Positions 22,051 to 52,846 of a stretch of 64,000 bases of DNA are shown in pieces. The position numbers were made by a program, and so were the translations under genes. The notes beneath the pieces were generated by a model. It saw only the letters and a program-made list of their open reading frames with translations. It ran no database searches and was not told the DNA's origin. Position 1 is the first letter of the stretch. Each line of letters begins with the position of its first letter. The stretch is from NCBI GenBank assembly GCA_963931865.1, contig OZ007510.1, forward strand, positions 13,107,981 to 13,171,980. The letters run 5' to 3'. The DNA comes from Axinella damicornis. Taxonomy: Eukaryota > Porifera > Demospongiae > Axinellida > Axinellidae.

Positions 22051-22130
22051 CACTGTTGACGCAATGCTTTGGCACCGACAAGATCTCCAAAGGGGCTGGG
22101 TGCATGGCAGAGTGGGATCACATGGATGAA
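21390..22130. repeat. Inverted duplicate of 8950-9760
   Basis: See the entry at 8950. This copy contains a 50-bp foldback (21955-22004) and a poly-C tract of about 29 bases (22015-22047). Confidence 0.75.
21955..22004. mobile_element. TAGYCTCG foldback MITE, 50 bp, 9-bp TSD
   Basis: Hairpin TAGCCTCGGTCCCAGGCTCT with complement. The flanking 9-mers are identical: CCCACCCAG at 21946-21954 and 22005-22013. The inverse duplicate at 9.1-9.2 kb lacks the insertion. Confidence 0.85.
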
Positions 22131-22299
22131 CGGTGACCAGCGCCTCGCAGCTCAAGTCTGGTACACAGCTCAGGTCGACATCACTGGTCGATCAGTAGCT
22201 ACAATTGCTGGTGACTGTCTGCTGGACTGCGGACCTGTGCTACTAAACTTTGGTTCACTGCACGATCAAATATACGGTGTCTAGGGCACCCGGGCATGA

Positions 22300-22400
22300 A
22301 AAAAACTCGGTCCGTTTTCTGGTCCGTTTTCCGGTCCGTTCCGTGTTTTAGTCACGTCCAGACCAGCGCGCGCCCTAACCCGAGGTGCTGAGGTTTCAAC
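22300..22400 (+). promoter_or_regulatory. Presumed 5' region of ERCC6
   Basis: No TATA box is seen. The stretch holds a remnant of the GGTCCGTTCCG-type repeat (22305-22350), then GC-rich sequence to the start codon, whose context CAACATGG is favourable. The promoter itself is inferred from position only. Confidence 0.3.
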
Positions 22401-40319
<17,919 letters not shown>

Positions 40320-40579
40320 CTTGTTAGCTTTCAATACACCATAATTCTATATTTGCTTGTCCATACGCTCATTCAGCCACTATCCAATATAAATTTTTCC
40401 CGTGATGGAATTTTGATAATGGTTTATATTATAGTGATTATTGCTGAACAAGAAGATAAAAACAAAAACTGAATAGTGGACTACTATTAAATTAACTAGA
40501 TACAATGCAGGAACAGTACATTACACAAAATAATAATAATAAAATAAATAGACACACTCCTGTACAAAAATGATACAAA

Positions 40580-41090
40580 ACAAAAATCACAGAGTCGGTA
40601 GACTCTGTATGTAGGGATACGACGTACACGCAATATATGCTAATACAAAAGAATCTCTCCAAATCTCAGAAACGGTGCACTTATAAGCCTTTATAACCAC
40701 ATACCGTTCATCTTCGAGTGTTTTCATGACCAACAAGACTCCTCGCGTCGCGAAAAACCGTCACGAAAGTACCACACCAGGTACTCGCAAAACGGGCAAA
40801 TTGTTTTTCTTTCTTCTTCTTCTTCTTTCTTCTTTCTTCAGACGGGCTAGCTCGTCGTCGCCTCAATCACCCATGATGGTTTTCGCACGAAACAGCAGCA
40901 TTTTACACCGAGTAGTGCACCTGGCCATCGCTTTTTCGCAACCTCCAAGTTTTCACCAGGCGGCTGCAGCTGCCCACTCAATAACTATGGCTTCTTTAGT
41001 CACGCCATTTTCTCGTTTGTACGCATGCGCGATCACTTAGCAACGAACGTAATTATTACTCAAGATCGCTGAATTAGAAGTGTCTTGCGC
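40580..41090 (+). repeat. Dispersed repeat (copy 2 of the 7.0-kb family)
   Basis: Begins ACAGAGTCGGTAGACTCTGT and includes TTCTTCTTCTTC and GGCGGCTGCAGCTGCCCACT. It repeats directly at about 41808-42300. Short frames starting at the shared ATGACCAACAAGACTCC are stop-free over 90-100 codons but mostly low complexity. Confidence 0.7.
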
Positions 41091-41381
41091 CGTTGTGTTA
41101 CTAGTATACTACCTACTGTGTTCTGTAAGAGGGCTGAATGCCTATCTAAAGACTTGCTACTTCTGGTATATAATATTATGGTCTTCAGAGTTCAGACAGG
41201 GATTACTGCCTTAGTATCCATCCAGAAAGGGTTGACTTGTGTCTGATTCTTCAGCCAATGTGAATACCGGAGTCAATATAATTTGTCCATATACCAAAGC
41301 AAGGGCTCCTACTACTTGTGAGGACACCGACTTCTGCTCTGTGATGGCAAATTGCATGCGCTGCTGATAAAAAAAGGGCAT

Positions 41382-41658
41382 AAACAAGTAATAAAAAACA
41401 TTTGAAAATGTAACAGGATGTAGGGATACCAGAACGGCAAAAAGTAAGGAAACAAGGCAGGGATGATCGCACAAAACAGTGAAGTATACAATCCCCCTAC
41501 ATATCTTTTTCATTATACACGTATATGGAAAAGATCTCTGTAGGGGGGGTTGTATACTTCACTGTTTTGTGCGATCATCCCTGCCTTGTTTCCTTACTTT
41601 TTGCCGTTCTGGTATCCCTACATCCTGTTACATTTTCAAATGTTTTTTATTACTTGTT
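41382..41658. mobile_element. Palindromic MITE (copy 2)
   Basis: Near-perfect hairpin of about 110-bp arms with GGGATACCAGAACGGCAAAA and a loop at about 41500-41545. The least damaged of the three copies. Confidence 0.85.
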
Positions 41659-41807
41659 ATAATATCAATTAAGAACTTGTTGTCATACAACTATGATTTA
41701 ATGATGAGAATGCTGAGCCATGGGGGCCATCGCACATACATGTACAAAAGTGGTAGTGCACCGTGAGTATAAAATGAAAAGAAATGAATATGAGCAGGGT
41801 GTATCAC

Positions 41808-42300
41808 AGAGTCGGTAGACTCTGTATGTAGGGATATGACGTACACGCAATACATGCCAATACAAAAAAAATCTCTCCAAATCTCAGAAACGGTACACTT
41901 ATAAGCCTTTATAACCACATACCGTTCATCTTCGAGTGTTTTCATGACCAACAAGACTCCTCGCATCGCGAAAAACCGTCGCGAAAGTACCTCACCAGGT
42001 ACTCGCAAAACGGGCAAATTGTTTTTCTTTCTTCTTCTTCTTCTTCTTCTTCTTCTTCTTTCTTCAGACAACTTAGCTCAACGTTGCCTCAATCTGTCAC
42101 GATGGTTTTCGCACGAAACAGCAGCATTTTCAACCGAGCAGTGCAACGTCCCATCGCTTTTTCGCTACCTCCAAGTCTTCACCAGGCGGCTGCAGCTGCC
42201 CACTCAATAACTATGGCTTCGTTTGTCACGCCATTTTCACGTTTGTACGCATGCGCACTTAAACGATCACTTAGCAACGATACGTAATTATTACTCAAGA
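41808..42300 (+). repeat. Dispersed repeat (copy 3 of the 7.0-kb family)
   Basis: Direct copy of 40580-41090 with a longer (TTC)n run at 42031-42060. The sequence after both copies (to about 41390 and 42725) is also related, so the duplicated block is close to 1 kb. Confidence 0.7.
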
Positions 42301-42719
42301 TCGCTGAATTAGAAACAGTGGGGAAGATGCGTTGACCGATGTGTTGTCAAACGAGGCACTCTTTATTAGATTGAGGTTACTCCCTGTACGCATGATTTAG
42401 CTAAGCTTATATTGCTACCTATGGCTATACTGTATTCTGTGAGCAGGGTGAATGCCTATCTCAACTCTCCACACCCATATGAATGTCCCTACTATAAACT
42501 GCCTATGCCATGGTCTTCAGAATTCAGTGGCTTTGTCATCCATCTAGGGAACAGTTGACTTGAGATGCTCTTCAGCCAACGCTGGAAGTGTAATACCTGA
42601 GTAATATTCCAAGGCAAGGATAGCTACTGCCCAAGGCCAGGTGCCTGTGAGGTCACTGACTTCTGCAGCAAACTTCAGCTCAAACATGCACCTGCTGCCC
42701 CAAAAAATTTACATAAACA

Positions 42720-42955
42720 AGTAATAAAAAACATTAAAAATGTATCAGGATGTAGGGATACCAGAACGGCAAAAAGTAAGGAAACGAGGGATGATCGAAC
42801 ATAACAGTGAAGTATACACTCACCCCTACATATCTTTTTTCATTGTACATGTATATATGGAAGAAGATCTCTGTAGGGGTGATTGTATACTTCACTGTTA
42901 TGTTCGATCATCCCTCTTGTTTCCTTACTTTTTGCCGTTCTGGTATTATGTTTTT
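42720..42955. mobile_element. Palindromic MITE (copy 3)
   Basis: Same hairpin as 41382-41658, with the right arm cut short after TTGCCGTTCTGGTAT. Confidence 0.8.
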
Positions 42956-42971
42956 CATTACTTGTATATTA

Positions 42972-43015
42972 TAGCCTCGTTCCCAGGCCCACACGGAACT
43001 CTGGGTACGAGGCTA
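42972..43015. mobile_element. TAGYCTCG foldback MITE, 44 bp
   Basis: TAGCCTCGTTCCCAGGCC ... CTGGGTACGAGGCTA. No 9-bp flanking duplication. A further single end is near 43153-43170. Confidence 0.7.
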
Positions 43016-43775
43016 ATGCATATATGCCGTCTATACGTGCGCGTGGGAAGTTGCATGCCCTCTCCCTTTGGCGGCTCGATGCGCCCTTGGTGTTTGGGTG
43101 TGTGTGTGTGACGGAAGTGGGATGCTCGTGGGGCGGGACTAGACATTCGGGGCCTGGGAACGAGACTACAGTGAAAAACGCCACGTTACTGGATTCCCCT
43201 CGTGCAAACAGCCCTAGCCCTGTAGGCGACGTTGTGAAGGTGTAAAGTCGCTTTGTTGAGATCAAGAAATAGGTCTGGATTTGGCTGCTCCAGTGTCCCG
43301 CCTGAGGGCAAGGTAGAGTTATGAACTTTTCTCTGTGTTCTGCATGTAGTCCATACGGACGGTAGGCTGCAGCAAGCTGCGTGTTTATAAATGCTTTTCT
43401 AACCGAGATACAGTCCATAGCAACCAGTCGCGCGCGCGCCCTTATGAATAATTTGTTAGTATGAAGGTCAGTATTTATAGTCTAATGCCAAACGTGTAAC
43501 GTAATTGGTCGAATTTTTCACGTGATTATCATTAATTGTACAATTAATTGTAGCCAGCAGCCAAGCCCATTGCATAGCGCATTATGGCAAATTTTGATTT
43601 GCGTGTAGACTGCTATTATCTGCGATCGTAATCGTATAGTTATTGAAGTTGCTGTTACCACAGGCGTGGCAATATATCGCCCACCAAGAGACTGGGAACT
43701 GCATATAGTGTACAGAACCTGTCAGAGAAGAAAGATGTCGATATTGGTTTCTCGGTCTGTTCAGTAATATGTAAT

Positions 43776-43924
43776 ATGCCGACGTCTAAGATCGATTCGA
43801 AGTGCTTCAACCTCACGACGAAGGTGGACGCGTTTCTGAGTCTGGAGAATGCGGTCGGGAGGCCGCTTCCAGTGCCGCAGGACTTTTGGAGGGAGCTCAC
43901 ACTGTCTCAAGATACTGTTAGCAG
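43776..43924 (+). other. Candidate first coding exon of an unidentified gene
   Basis: An ATG at 43776 opens a 49-codon frame of normal composition (begins MPTSKIDSK, includes PLPVPQDFWREL) that runs into AGCAGGTGCAC, an acceptable donor. No following exon could be linked with confidence. It may belong to the gene ending at 56196, which needs upstream exons, but this is only position-based. Confidence 0.3.
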
Positions 43925-43999
43925 GTGCACGAAACATTCTTACCTAATTTTTGCTAGCTAGCTACTTGTCTTGCCTAGCTCCATTGTGTTGGACACCAC

Positions 44000-45600
44000 C
44001 ACCTACTCCCTGGTCGATTCTTTGACTCCGAGGATTTCTCAGACTGAAAATAAATAGAAGATACCTGAACAGATGTGCAGGTGATTTTCAGATTAGGCTC
44101 GGGTGTCTCTGGAAAAGCAGAAAGCAAAAGGCTTCACTCAACAGAAGGCTCAAAACTGCAAGCCAGCTGTTATGGGGGAGGACTAGTATTAAACTTCATT
44201 CATGGTTGCCAAACTGAGTTGTGCCTGTCAGTTTACTGTTTGTTATGAAGGACTTGGACAACGTTTTCCGCCCATGGCCTACAGAGGCACAATGGCCATG
44301 GTCATGTACACAACAAATGGTCTGTGTATCCCCTAGAGCCTATTCTTAGTTTACCATCAGCAATGAGCGTATTCTTAGTTTACTATCTACTATTATTTGA
44401 GTCGTTGAGTACTTATTATGTGAGCACATAGTTCATTGTTATGCTGCCTTAATAAACTTCCTCATGGCTGAGCAAGCTGTTGTTGGACAAGTAGAAGTGA
44501 GTTTAGACTTCCCAAAGGATGGCCGGCAGACTTGGACCTGCAGTGGTAGCCACGGACTTACTAGCGCTCCACGGCTCCAAAGTACTGTGCAACTCAGCCA
44601 ACTCGTGAGACTAAACTGTTTTCTGCATGTAGCTACTTCACGATCCAAAGTATTACTGTGCAATTCAGCATGTAGTAAACTCTGATTCTCTGCACGTGGA
44701 AGCATTCTGGTCCGTGATTTCTCCATGGCCCCAAATTAAAGGACACATTGGCTGTGGAGCTCTTTTTGTATACGTATTGGAAGGCTCCTTCTTGACCCTA
44801 GTTTGCTTAGAAGTGTGTTATTGAAAACACTTGAAATGGACAACCGCTCACACGATACTCCAATAGAGCAGTTTCATACCGTGCTTCAGGAGGTACAAGC
44901 AACACCTGCATGATGGCCGTTTAGGTGGACTGGACAAGTGGAGTTTTCTGTAGTATGACTCCATAGTGTTTTGCATTCCAGACGTGGAGACGGATGACTT
45001 TGCCTCTCAAGGATTGAATATAACATTAGGTATACAGTCCAGCATGTAGTTCAGTGGAATACTGGTTCACCAAAATGGCCTTTGTGCACTAAAAAGTCGA
45101 TGGCAGCTGCTCATACTGTACCTGTGTCTTTGCACTGCGGTTACACTCTCTGCCTCATTGCCAAGCTGATCCATACTGTATCTGTATCTTTGCACTGCAG
45201 CTACATTGTCTGCCTCATTGCCAAGCTGATCTCCCTGGACAGTGTCCATGGTAAGTGAGCCTGGAATGTGCTTGTGGTGTGACTGCCTGCCTGTAATAAG
45301 TGAGTGTTAAGAGAATTAGAAGTGTGTAATAGTTGTGAGTGTGTGGTGTGTGGGTGTGAGGTGTGTAGGCTATAGAGACTGGTTTCTTTCTGTGTAAGGC
45401 TTCTTGCAGCATGCTAAGAGCCTATAGACACCCATTCAAGCTTGCTGTGAGGAGCTTCTTCCTATGTGGAAGCTGGTGTCCAGTTTGCTAATACCTTACC
45501 ACATCCCCTCTTGACATTGTCCCAGAAGTGAAGTCACAAGTAGGTGCTAGGTACAGCCTCCTTCCCAGGCTGCATAGTGCATCCCTTGCTTGTGGTTCCT
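44000..45600. other. Stretch with no gene recognised
   Basis: Short frames only. At 45110-45240 a segment of about 65 bp (TGTCTTTGCACTGC...CTGCCTCATTGCCAAGCTGA) is repeated twice in tandem. No exon chain could be built. Confidence 0.4.
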
Positions 45601-45606
45601 GTGCTG

Positions 45607-45884
45607 GTGCAGGGCTCAATATAACGGTCGGTCATCGGTCAAAATCCACGCATGCGTGTTAGATGACCGCCCGTTCTTAATGCGTGCCTGTCAAAATGGC
45701 CGGTCTAAAACGCTGGAGCCGGAGTTTCTATGGCAGGTCCGAGTGGTCTGTCATTGCACTGCAAACACATGTTGGAAAAGCGTTTCCGAATCTTGGCATC
45801 AATTTGAAAGATGTGTACTGCAGTTGAGATAGCATACAGTCTGCAATGGAAGGTGCACTTGAAAAATTATATTGAGCCCTGCAC
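45607..45884. mobile_element. TIR element with GTGCAGGGCTCAATATAA ends, 278 bp
   Basis: 18-bp inverted ends GTGCAGGGCTCAATATAA and complement. No clear target duplication and no transposase. Confidence 0.7.
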
Positions 45885-45892
45885 TTAGTGGT

Positions 45893-46172
45893 TCCCAGGC
45901 TAGGTACAGCCTCCTTCCCAGGCTAGGTACAGCCTCCTTCCCAGGCTAGGTACAGCCTCCTTCCCAGGCTAGGTACAGCCTCCTTCCCAGGCTAGGTACA
46001 GCCTCCTTCCCATGCAGGCTAGGTACAGCCTCCCTTCCATGCTTGTGGTTCCCCAGTTTAGGTGTAGCCTCATTCCCAGGCTAGGCGTACCCTCATTTCC
46101 AGGCTAGGCATAGCCTCGTTCCCAGGCTAGACGTAGCATCTTTCCCAGGCTATGCATAGCCTCGTTCCCATG
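45893..46172. repeat. 23-bp minisatellite built from a TAGCCTC...CCCAGGC end
   Basis: About a dozen copies of CCTTCCCAGGCTAGGTACAG and variants. Later units read TAGCCTCGTTCCCAGGC, the end of the foldback MITE family, so the array probably grew from one MITE terminus. Confidence 0.8.
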
Positions 46173-46989
46173 CTCACCCTCAGAGTTGGCAAGAAGCAGT
46201 TCCTACCTCTAGGTTAAAGGAACAGCTGCTGATGGACAGCTATGATTCTAAGAGTAGAGCTGGAGTATTTGTATGCTCGTTGTGGTTAACCATTGCTCCA
46301 GAAAATGGCAACACTTGTGGCTCATTGTTGAAGGTAGGACATTGATGGAGCTTGGATGCATTTGTTAGCTCAGGGTAGCTCTCTTCTGCCTGTTGTCACA
46401 CTCTCGTAGCTACTGTAGGATATTGGACAGTGACATTGTGAGTTGCGACGTAATATAATACACACTTCACATTTTTGTGATCCTGCCATTCATATTGCAA
46501 CTCTCTCAAATGCTGCTTTGTTGACAAATGAATACCTCTGTTTTTCTTCAGTGTACATCATTGTTGTTTACCTCTTGTCCAAACAAGAATTGTGTAGTGA
46601 GCTGTCCATTAGAAGACTCTCTTACTACTGAGTGATCTGTATGGTATTTGTGGTTATAGGCCGCACGTTGTGTCGATAGTGTGGTGTGTGAGAGAGAGTA
46701 TTAGTAGAGTACTCACTGTTTGTGATTTGTGAAGCTGTTGTTGAAGACTACCATTCACCTTCACATGCATATACACAACACACACTCATGTGTACATACT
46801 CACGCACAATGTGATCACACTGAACCGTAGTGCTGGGGGATGATGATAACAATGCTGAATGCTTATTGGCTGCACACGGCTGGACAAAGAAATTCTTCTG
46901 ATTTCTTTGCTTGGCTGTGTACAGATAAACATTCAACGTTTGCTCACACAGATATACACAACACAGACAAGCATATACATACTCACACA

Positions 46990-47193
46990 CAACACACATT
47001 ATAAACAAGACACACACACCCTACACACATACATGTATGTGTATGTATACTTGCACACAACACACACACACACTCACACTCACACCCCCACACACACACG
47101 TGGACACACATACCCACACACACATGCACACATGCACACACACACACTCACACCCTACACACCCTACACACCCTACACACCTATTCACACAGG
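46990..47193. repeat. (CA)n-rich tract with CACACCCTA units
   Basis: Interrupted CA repeats followed by CACACCCTACACACCC. A frame after it (47194-47373) ends at a good donor-like TTAGGTACGT but has a stop just before it; not called. Confidence 0.85.
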
Positions 47194-47544
47194 AGTCAAG
47201 GGCCTCCCGGAGGTGTACCGGGATCTTGTTGAGATGTCGGTCGACCACTCAAAGTACAAGCTGTGGGCTTCAAAAGCACTTCCTACCAGTGCCAGGGCTT
47301 CAGCACATATCCTCCCAACATACACATACCATATAGTCCATGGGATGCTCAACACTCTAAGTTAGGTACGTACACAAGGCAGTATGACCCAGTTGCCATC
47401 TGGATTGCACAGCTGTACACTAGAAGGTACACTTTATTCGTAGCAATTGGATCTTAAACATTTATAATTATGGTACACAAATTATTTAGTACTGCACTCA
47501 ATATAGTGGCCACGTGCCACACCCTCTTCAGACCAACTGCTGCA

Positions 47545-47818
47545 GTTGTAGCTGTCATGTCAAGTCATGTGACCCTCATTATCATACCACGCATGTATAT
47601 GATATTACACTAGTACTGCTGCCTGTCCCACATATTTGTGATTGGTGCATGTGATATGCTATCCATGCCAGAGCAGGTAGTTTGTTACTGAAATTCTCTG
47701 GTATCAGTTCAGCAGCAGCTCTGGTGTGATGTCGATACTGATATCCTGTGCAACAGCCACATGTCCACAGGTAGGTGTGACAGGCAGGCATGTGAGTCAC
47801 ATGACTTGACATGCAGCT
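47545..47818. repeat. Inverted-repeat pair, possible TIR element
   Basis: CATGTCAAGTCATGTGAC and its complement with one or two changes bound about 270 bp. No coding sequence. Confidence 0.5.
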
Positions 47819-49029
47819 GCTTTACAAGATTAAACCAGTCCTTCACTCTGATGACAAGCATACCAGTTAGCGAACAAGCCCTACACTGTACGGGGGAACT
47901 TGTGACTGTACCACTTGTATGTTAGTACAGCATTTTGCTGACCAGAAATAAATATGGTACTTGTATGTTTGTGTCTCCCAGTAAGTGATGCTCCTATAAC
48001 CCATTCAGTTTCAGGGCTTCTGAGCAGCTCTTACGATTCATCAGTTTAGCTGTGTGGCATGACCTCCATCCATTCAGACAGGCATACTTCCATTGAGATG
48101 AGGAAAGAGATTGCATACCGTAGTCGTGTGTTATTAGGTTCGCATGCGCCTATGTCTCCACAGGAATGAAGCATGTGCCTATAAGCGAGATGCGCTTAAT
48201 TTAGAATGACATTCCTTAATTTAGAATGACATTCCTTGAATAGGAAGTGTGCTTCATTTCGAATTATAGCTTTTTCCACTCCACCCCAAGGTCTTCTTCC
48301 AGAAACTTCCATTTTTTATCCTACTTTGCTGAGACGAGAGTCAAACCTGCACCTAACAGCGAATATGCATCTGTAGTTGAGCTGTGCCTAATAACACATG
48401 GCTATGGTGTGCAGTTAGTCAAGGCCACATCGGCACATCGGCACATCTACACAAGAAAATATAGATAACAGCATTGCAAGTGGCAGTGGTGCTCCTGGTA
48501 CGTGTAGTGCAACTGGTAGGGGAAGTTCAGTTTCTGAATGATGCCTCAGGCCTTACTCTCACCTCGTGGTAATATAATTCAGCACACTCTGATTGCATCC
48601 ACCAGCATATGCTTACTTGTTCCCAGGCTGCTCGTAGGCAACTAGCTTATGACTCACCCCAATTAACACAATCGTTATGTGACGTCACATAATGGTGGCC
48701 AGCCAGAAGACTAAAGGCTATAGTTGCAGCGCAATGTTTCATGAGTCAGTGCGTGACGGCAAACCCATTGTGTGCCTTTCCTAGCGCTCAAACCTTATTT
48801 GCTACACAGAACCGGTTTCCCCCTACTGGGAGTGTAGGTAGTATAGATGCATTATCCCTGGATAATGCTTTGGCAATGCTTTACCACAGGGTCAGTGTGT
48901 CTTATCATCTTGTGAACAAGCCCTACTACAGGATGTCTGGAGTAGCAGTACGTCTGTAGTGGTAGTGTGCTTGGGTTGTGTTGGCTGGGGAATGGAGCTT
49001 ATGTAGGTGGTATGATGGGTGGCTGACAG

Positions 49030-49690
49030 TGATGGCTGGAGGCGGCTCCTGGCAGTGATGGTGGAGGCTCCTAGTAGTGATGGCTGGAGTCTCCTGGCAG
49101 TGGTAGCTGGAGGCTCCTGGCAGTTATGGCTGGAGGCTCCTGGCAGTGATGGCTGGAGGCTCCTGGCAGTGTGATAGCTGGAGGCTCCTGGCAGTGATGG
49201 CTGGAGGCTCCTGGCAGTGTGATGGCTGGAGGCTCCTGGCAGTGATGGCTGGAGGCTCCTGGCAGTGATGGCTGGAGGTTTCTGGCAGTGATGGCTGGAG
49301 GTTCCTGGCAGTGATGGCTGGAGGCTCCTGGCAGTGATGGCTGGAGGCTCCTGGCAGTGATGGCTGGAGGCTCCGGGCAGTGATGGCTGCAGGCTCCTAG
49401 TAGTGATGGCTGGAGTCTCCTGGCAGTGATAGCTGGAGGCTCCTGGCAGTGATGGCTGGAGGCTCCTGGCAGTGTGATGGCTGGAGGCTCCTGGCAGTGA
49501 TGACTGGAGGCTCCTGGCAGTGATGGCTGGAGGCTCCTGGCAGTGATGGCTGGAGGTTCCTGGCAGTGATGGCTGGAGGCTCCTGGCAGCGATGGCTGGG
49601 GGCTCCTGGTAGTGATGGCTGGAGGCTCCTGGTAGTGATGGCTGGAGGCTCCTGGTAGTGATGGCTGGAGTCTCCTAGCAGTGATGGGTG
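49030..49690. repeat. 23-bp minisatellite, about 28 copies
   Basis: Consensus TGGCAGTGATGGCTGGAGGC plus TCC. Units are highly alike, with occasional two-base insertions. The region 47820-49030 upstream holds no recognised gene. Confidence 0.95.
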
Positions 49691-49884
49691 AAGGGCTCTT
49701 GTCCGTAAGGTTTCAGCAGTACATATTTCAGCAGCTTTTCAGTCAATATTTGGGTTGCTTTTGAACTTTCTGAACTTAACTTTCAGAAATCCATGTGAAA
49801 TTCATGTATGGAATGGGTGTGTCTGATGGGATCAATTAGAACTGATAATGTTGTTTGAAAATGTTCTGCATACTCAGTGCTATG

Positions 49885-50145
49885 TGGACAATGGTTCCAT
49901 TCCCAGACTGAGTCTGGAACTGTGTGGTCAGGGCAATGGTTTCATTCCCAGACTGAGTCTGGAACTGTGTGGTCAGGGCAATGGTTTCATTCCCAGACTG
50001 AGTCTGGAACTGTGTGGTCAGGGCAATGGTTTCATTCCCAGACTGAGTCTGGAACTGTGTGGTCAGGGGCAATGGTTCATTCCCAGACTGAGACTGTGGT
50101 CAGGGCAATGACTCCATTCCCAGACTGAGACTGGAACTGTGGCCA
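49885..50145. repeat. 45-46-bp minisatellite, about 5-6 copies
   Basis: Unit around GGGCAATGGTTTCATTCCCA and GACTGAGTCTGGAACTGTGT. All three frames on both strands stay open for several units, so the open frames here are discounted. Confidence 0.95.
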
Positions 50146-50149
50146 TGAT

Positions 50150-51130
50150 AGCCAGTCTGTTTGGCTTTAGCACAATGTCTGTGTGTTTTATCACTTTGTG
50201 AACAGCTTACTAACAGGATGTGCAGTATGTTATGTCCACCAATAAAGTGTGTGTACACTTGGAAATGAAAGACACTTCAAACACAAATTCCTCCCGCAAA
50301 TGGTCAGTGAAAACACAGCATTTCTAGCAGACACACCCTGCTTGATGTCCACCCACTGTTTCAAGATTTAATCCCCTCTGATTCACTTTTGATTGGCACC
50401 CATTACCATTGATCCTTCTGACTCATGTTGGTTACATCAGTCGTTTCTGACCTGCTATGAAGCTTGGGACCCAGGCGGAGCTTGGAACCCAGGCTAGAGC
50501 TTTTCTCATGCTTTCTGTGGTTGCACATTCTGCTGATTGGCCATTTTGTTGCTGTGTACAAACACAGCTACCAGATTTCCTTTGTGGTAAATATATGAAA
50601 CTGATTTTCCTAGACAACACATGTCCAATTACAAAGTGTACGTTACACCCCCTTTTCATCCTGATATGAATATTGTGCTTTGGACTGCTCTCCTGTATCA
50701 GGTTCCTCAGGTGGTTTTAAATAGTGGGGAGCTCCATGAATATGCTGACTACTCAGATAGGCAAATCTCCCAATGACCAGCTGCAGTAGTATTGGCATGC
50801 AGAGTACTGGAGGAGCAATCAGATAACGAGACACTCTCAGTAGAGTTCTTCTCGTATGAATCATAACAAACTTCCAATGCCTGTACTTCCCATGACATTC
50901 TGATGTTTGAAGAACAAAACCATTTGCGAATAGAATTGTCACCACAACCACCTCCCTTGGTGGGGGGGAGCTCAGCACTAAGAATGTGGGTTGCTTTTTT
51001 GGTTGTCAACTTCCTGTCGTTACAACTGTTTGTGGTTGTTCTCCATCCGATCCATGTCTTCACCTAGTTATTAATTGCTTGCTCCCCCCCACCCCCCACT
51101 GGATGAAACCCTGAATTCTCCCTCTGTGCC
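50150..51130. other. Stretch with no gene assigned
   Basis: No exon chain could be built. At 51137 a good acceptor (CCCCACAG) precedes about 150 open bases (ACAGCAGCATTCCTTGCTGA...) that could be an exon of the gene downstream, but no donor with the right phase was found. Confidence 0.35.
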
Positions 51131-51315
51131 CCACAGAACAGCAGCATTCCTTGCTGATGTTTGTGAGGGTGAACCGTTACAGTTACTAGGGACATTTGGT
51201 AGGGCCGTGGCTAGAGATATTGGTAGTACCATTACAGCACGTGCACTCACCGAGGGTCTAGGATCACAACCATCCTCCTCCTTGCCTCCTTGACTCATCT
51301 GTACTGACGCTGCAG

Positions 51316-52803
51316 CACGCCATCCTCAGCACCATCCTCTTCCTCAAGGAAATGTACGGCTACTCCCCCAGCATCCACCTCAGACATATGTACCTCCGTT
51401 GGAACCTCGGTAAGCTCTAGTCACATGACTCACTGGATAGCCTTGTTCTCAGGCCCGTACTAGCCTGGGAATGAGGCTAATGACGTTTTAATTGACCAGT
51501 TTTAGTGTAGTCATGATTCTGCATATACCGTAGTCGCGCGTTATTAGGCGCATCTCACTTATAGGCGCATATTTCCTTCCTGTGGAGTTATAGGCGCATG
51601 CGCCTAATAACGCGCGACTACGGTATACCAAGTCTCACCGCACACCACACAACCACACACACATACACACATACGCACATACACACACATACACACATAC
51701 GCACATACACACACATACACATACACACACACACGTACACACACAACACACCACCACTCTACAGCCCGTAACTCAGCTGCTGATGGGCTCAAAAAGATAG
51801 CCAACACCCATGAAGAAAAGGTAAATTGTACGCACCACTCAAAAACAATGAAGCACATTGGGATATCTTTTTATACTCAAGAGTCTGTTTACCTTTTGAC
51901 ATATTTGTTGCCTTGGTGTTTGCAGCTGCCGGCCAAATATGTATATACACTAGTACTGTATGTGCTGCCCTGCTGGCCTGAGTTGTTGTCAGAAACAAGA
52001 TGACTGTTCTTGGCATTTACCCGCACTGGCTACTTGAAACCATAGGCTACAGGTGGACCTTTGATAGTAGATTTGTATACGTAGCAATGGGCCATTCCCC
52101 AGAAACAATGTTTGTAGTGAAAGTCGCCTAACAAGAATTGTTGTACACCTTAAGGAAAGGGCATCACCACGTTTTTTGTCCATTTCTCAGATACTTGTTT
52201 CCCTCTTTCTCCCTCCCCCCTCCTCCTCCCCTTCCTCCTGCTGTTTCTCCCACTCCCCCACCCTCGCCCCTACCTCCCCCACCCTCGCCCCTACCTCCCC
52301 CACCCTCCCCTTTCCCATTCCCCTACTTCACCCTTCTCCTCTCCTACCTCATTCCCACTCCCCCTCCCCCTCTCCACCCTTTCCCCTTCCCCCACTTCCC
52401 CCTCCTCCTCTCCTTCCTTCCCACTCCCTCCTCTCCTCCCCTCTCCTCCTCCATATCCTCCTCCTCCATATCCTCCTCCCCTCCCTCCTCTCCCTCCACC
52501 TCCTCCTCCTCCCCAGGTGATCACCTCCTTCTCGGTGGCAGCTTCCCACCAGCTCCTGCACTCTCCCCAGCACGTGTCCACTGCCATCGGGGAGACCAAC
52601 GAAGGCAAGACAGTGAGGGGCCTCGTGGACGAGTGCTGCCTGAACCACCGAAGAGCCTCCTTCGGAGTACTGCCACCTGAGCAGTGCAAGCTCACTACCT
52701 ACACTAGCAGTGAGTACATGTGTACTCTGAGGGAGCCATGCTATTCATGTTTGCATTAAAATTTGTATAGAGGTGGTGGTGGTGGTGGTGGTGGGGGGGG
52801 GGT

Positions 52804-52846
<43 letters not shown>

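Noticed and set aside
47194..47373. Exon between a CA-tract acceptor and a TTAGGTACGT donor
   Set aside because: The best frame has a stop directly before the donor, and no neighbouring exon has a compatible phase.
49030..50145. CRISPR-like appearance of regularly spaced repeats
   Set aside because: Direct contiguous minisatellites with no unique spacers, in a eukaryotic context.
51137..51293. Exon preceding 51316 in the unrecognised gene
   Set aside because: Good acceptor and open frame, but no convincing donor in the phase required by the next exon.
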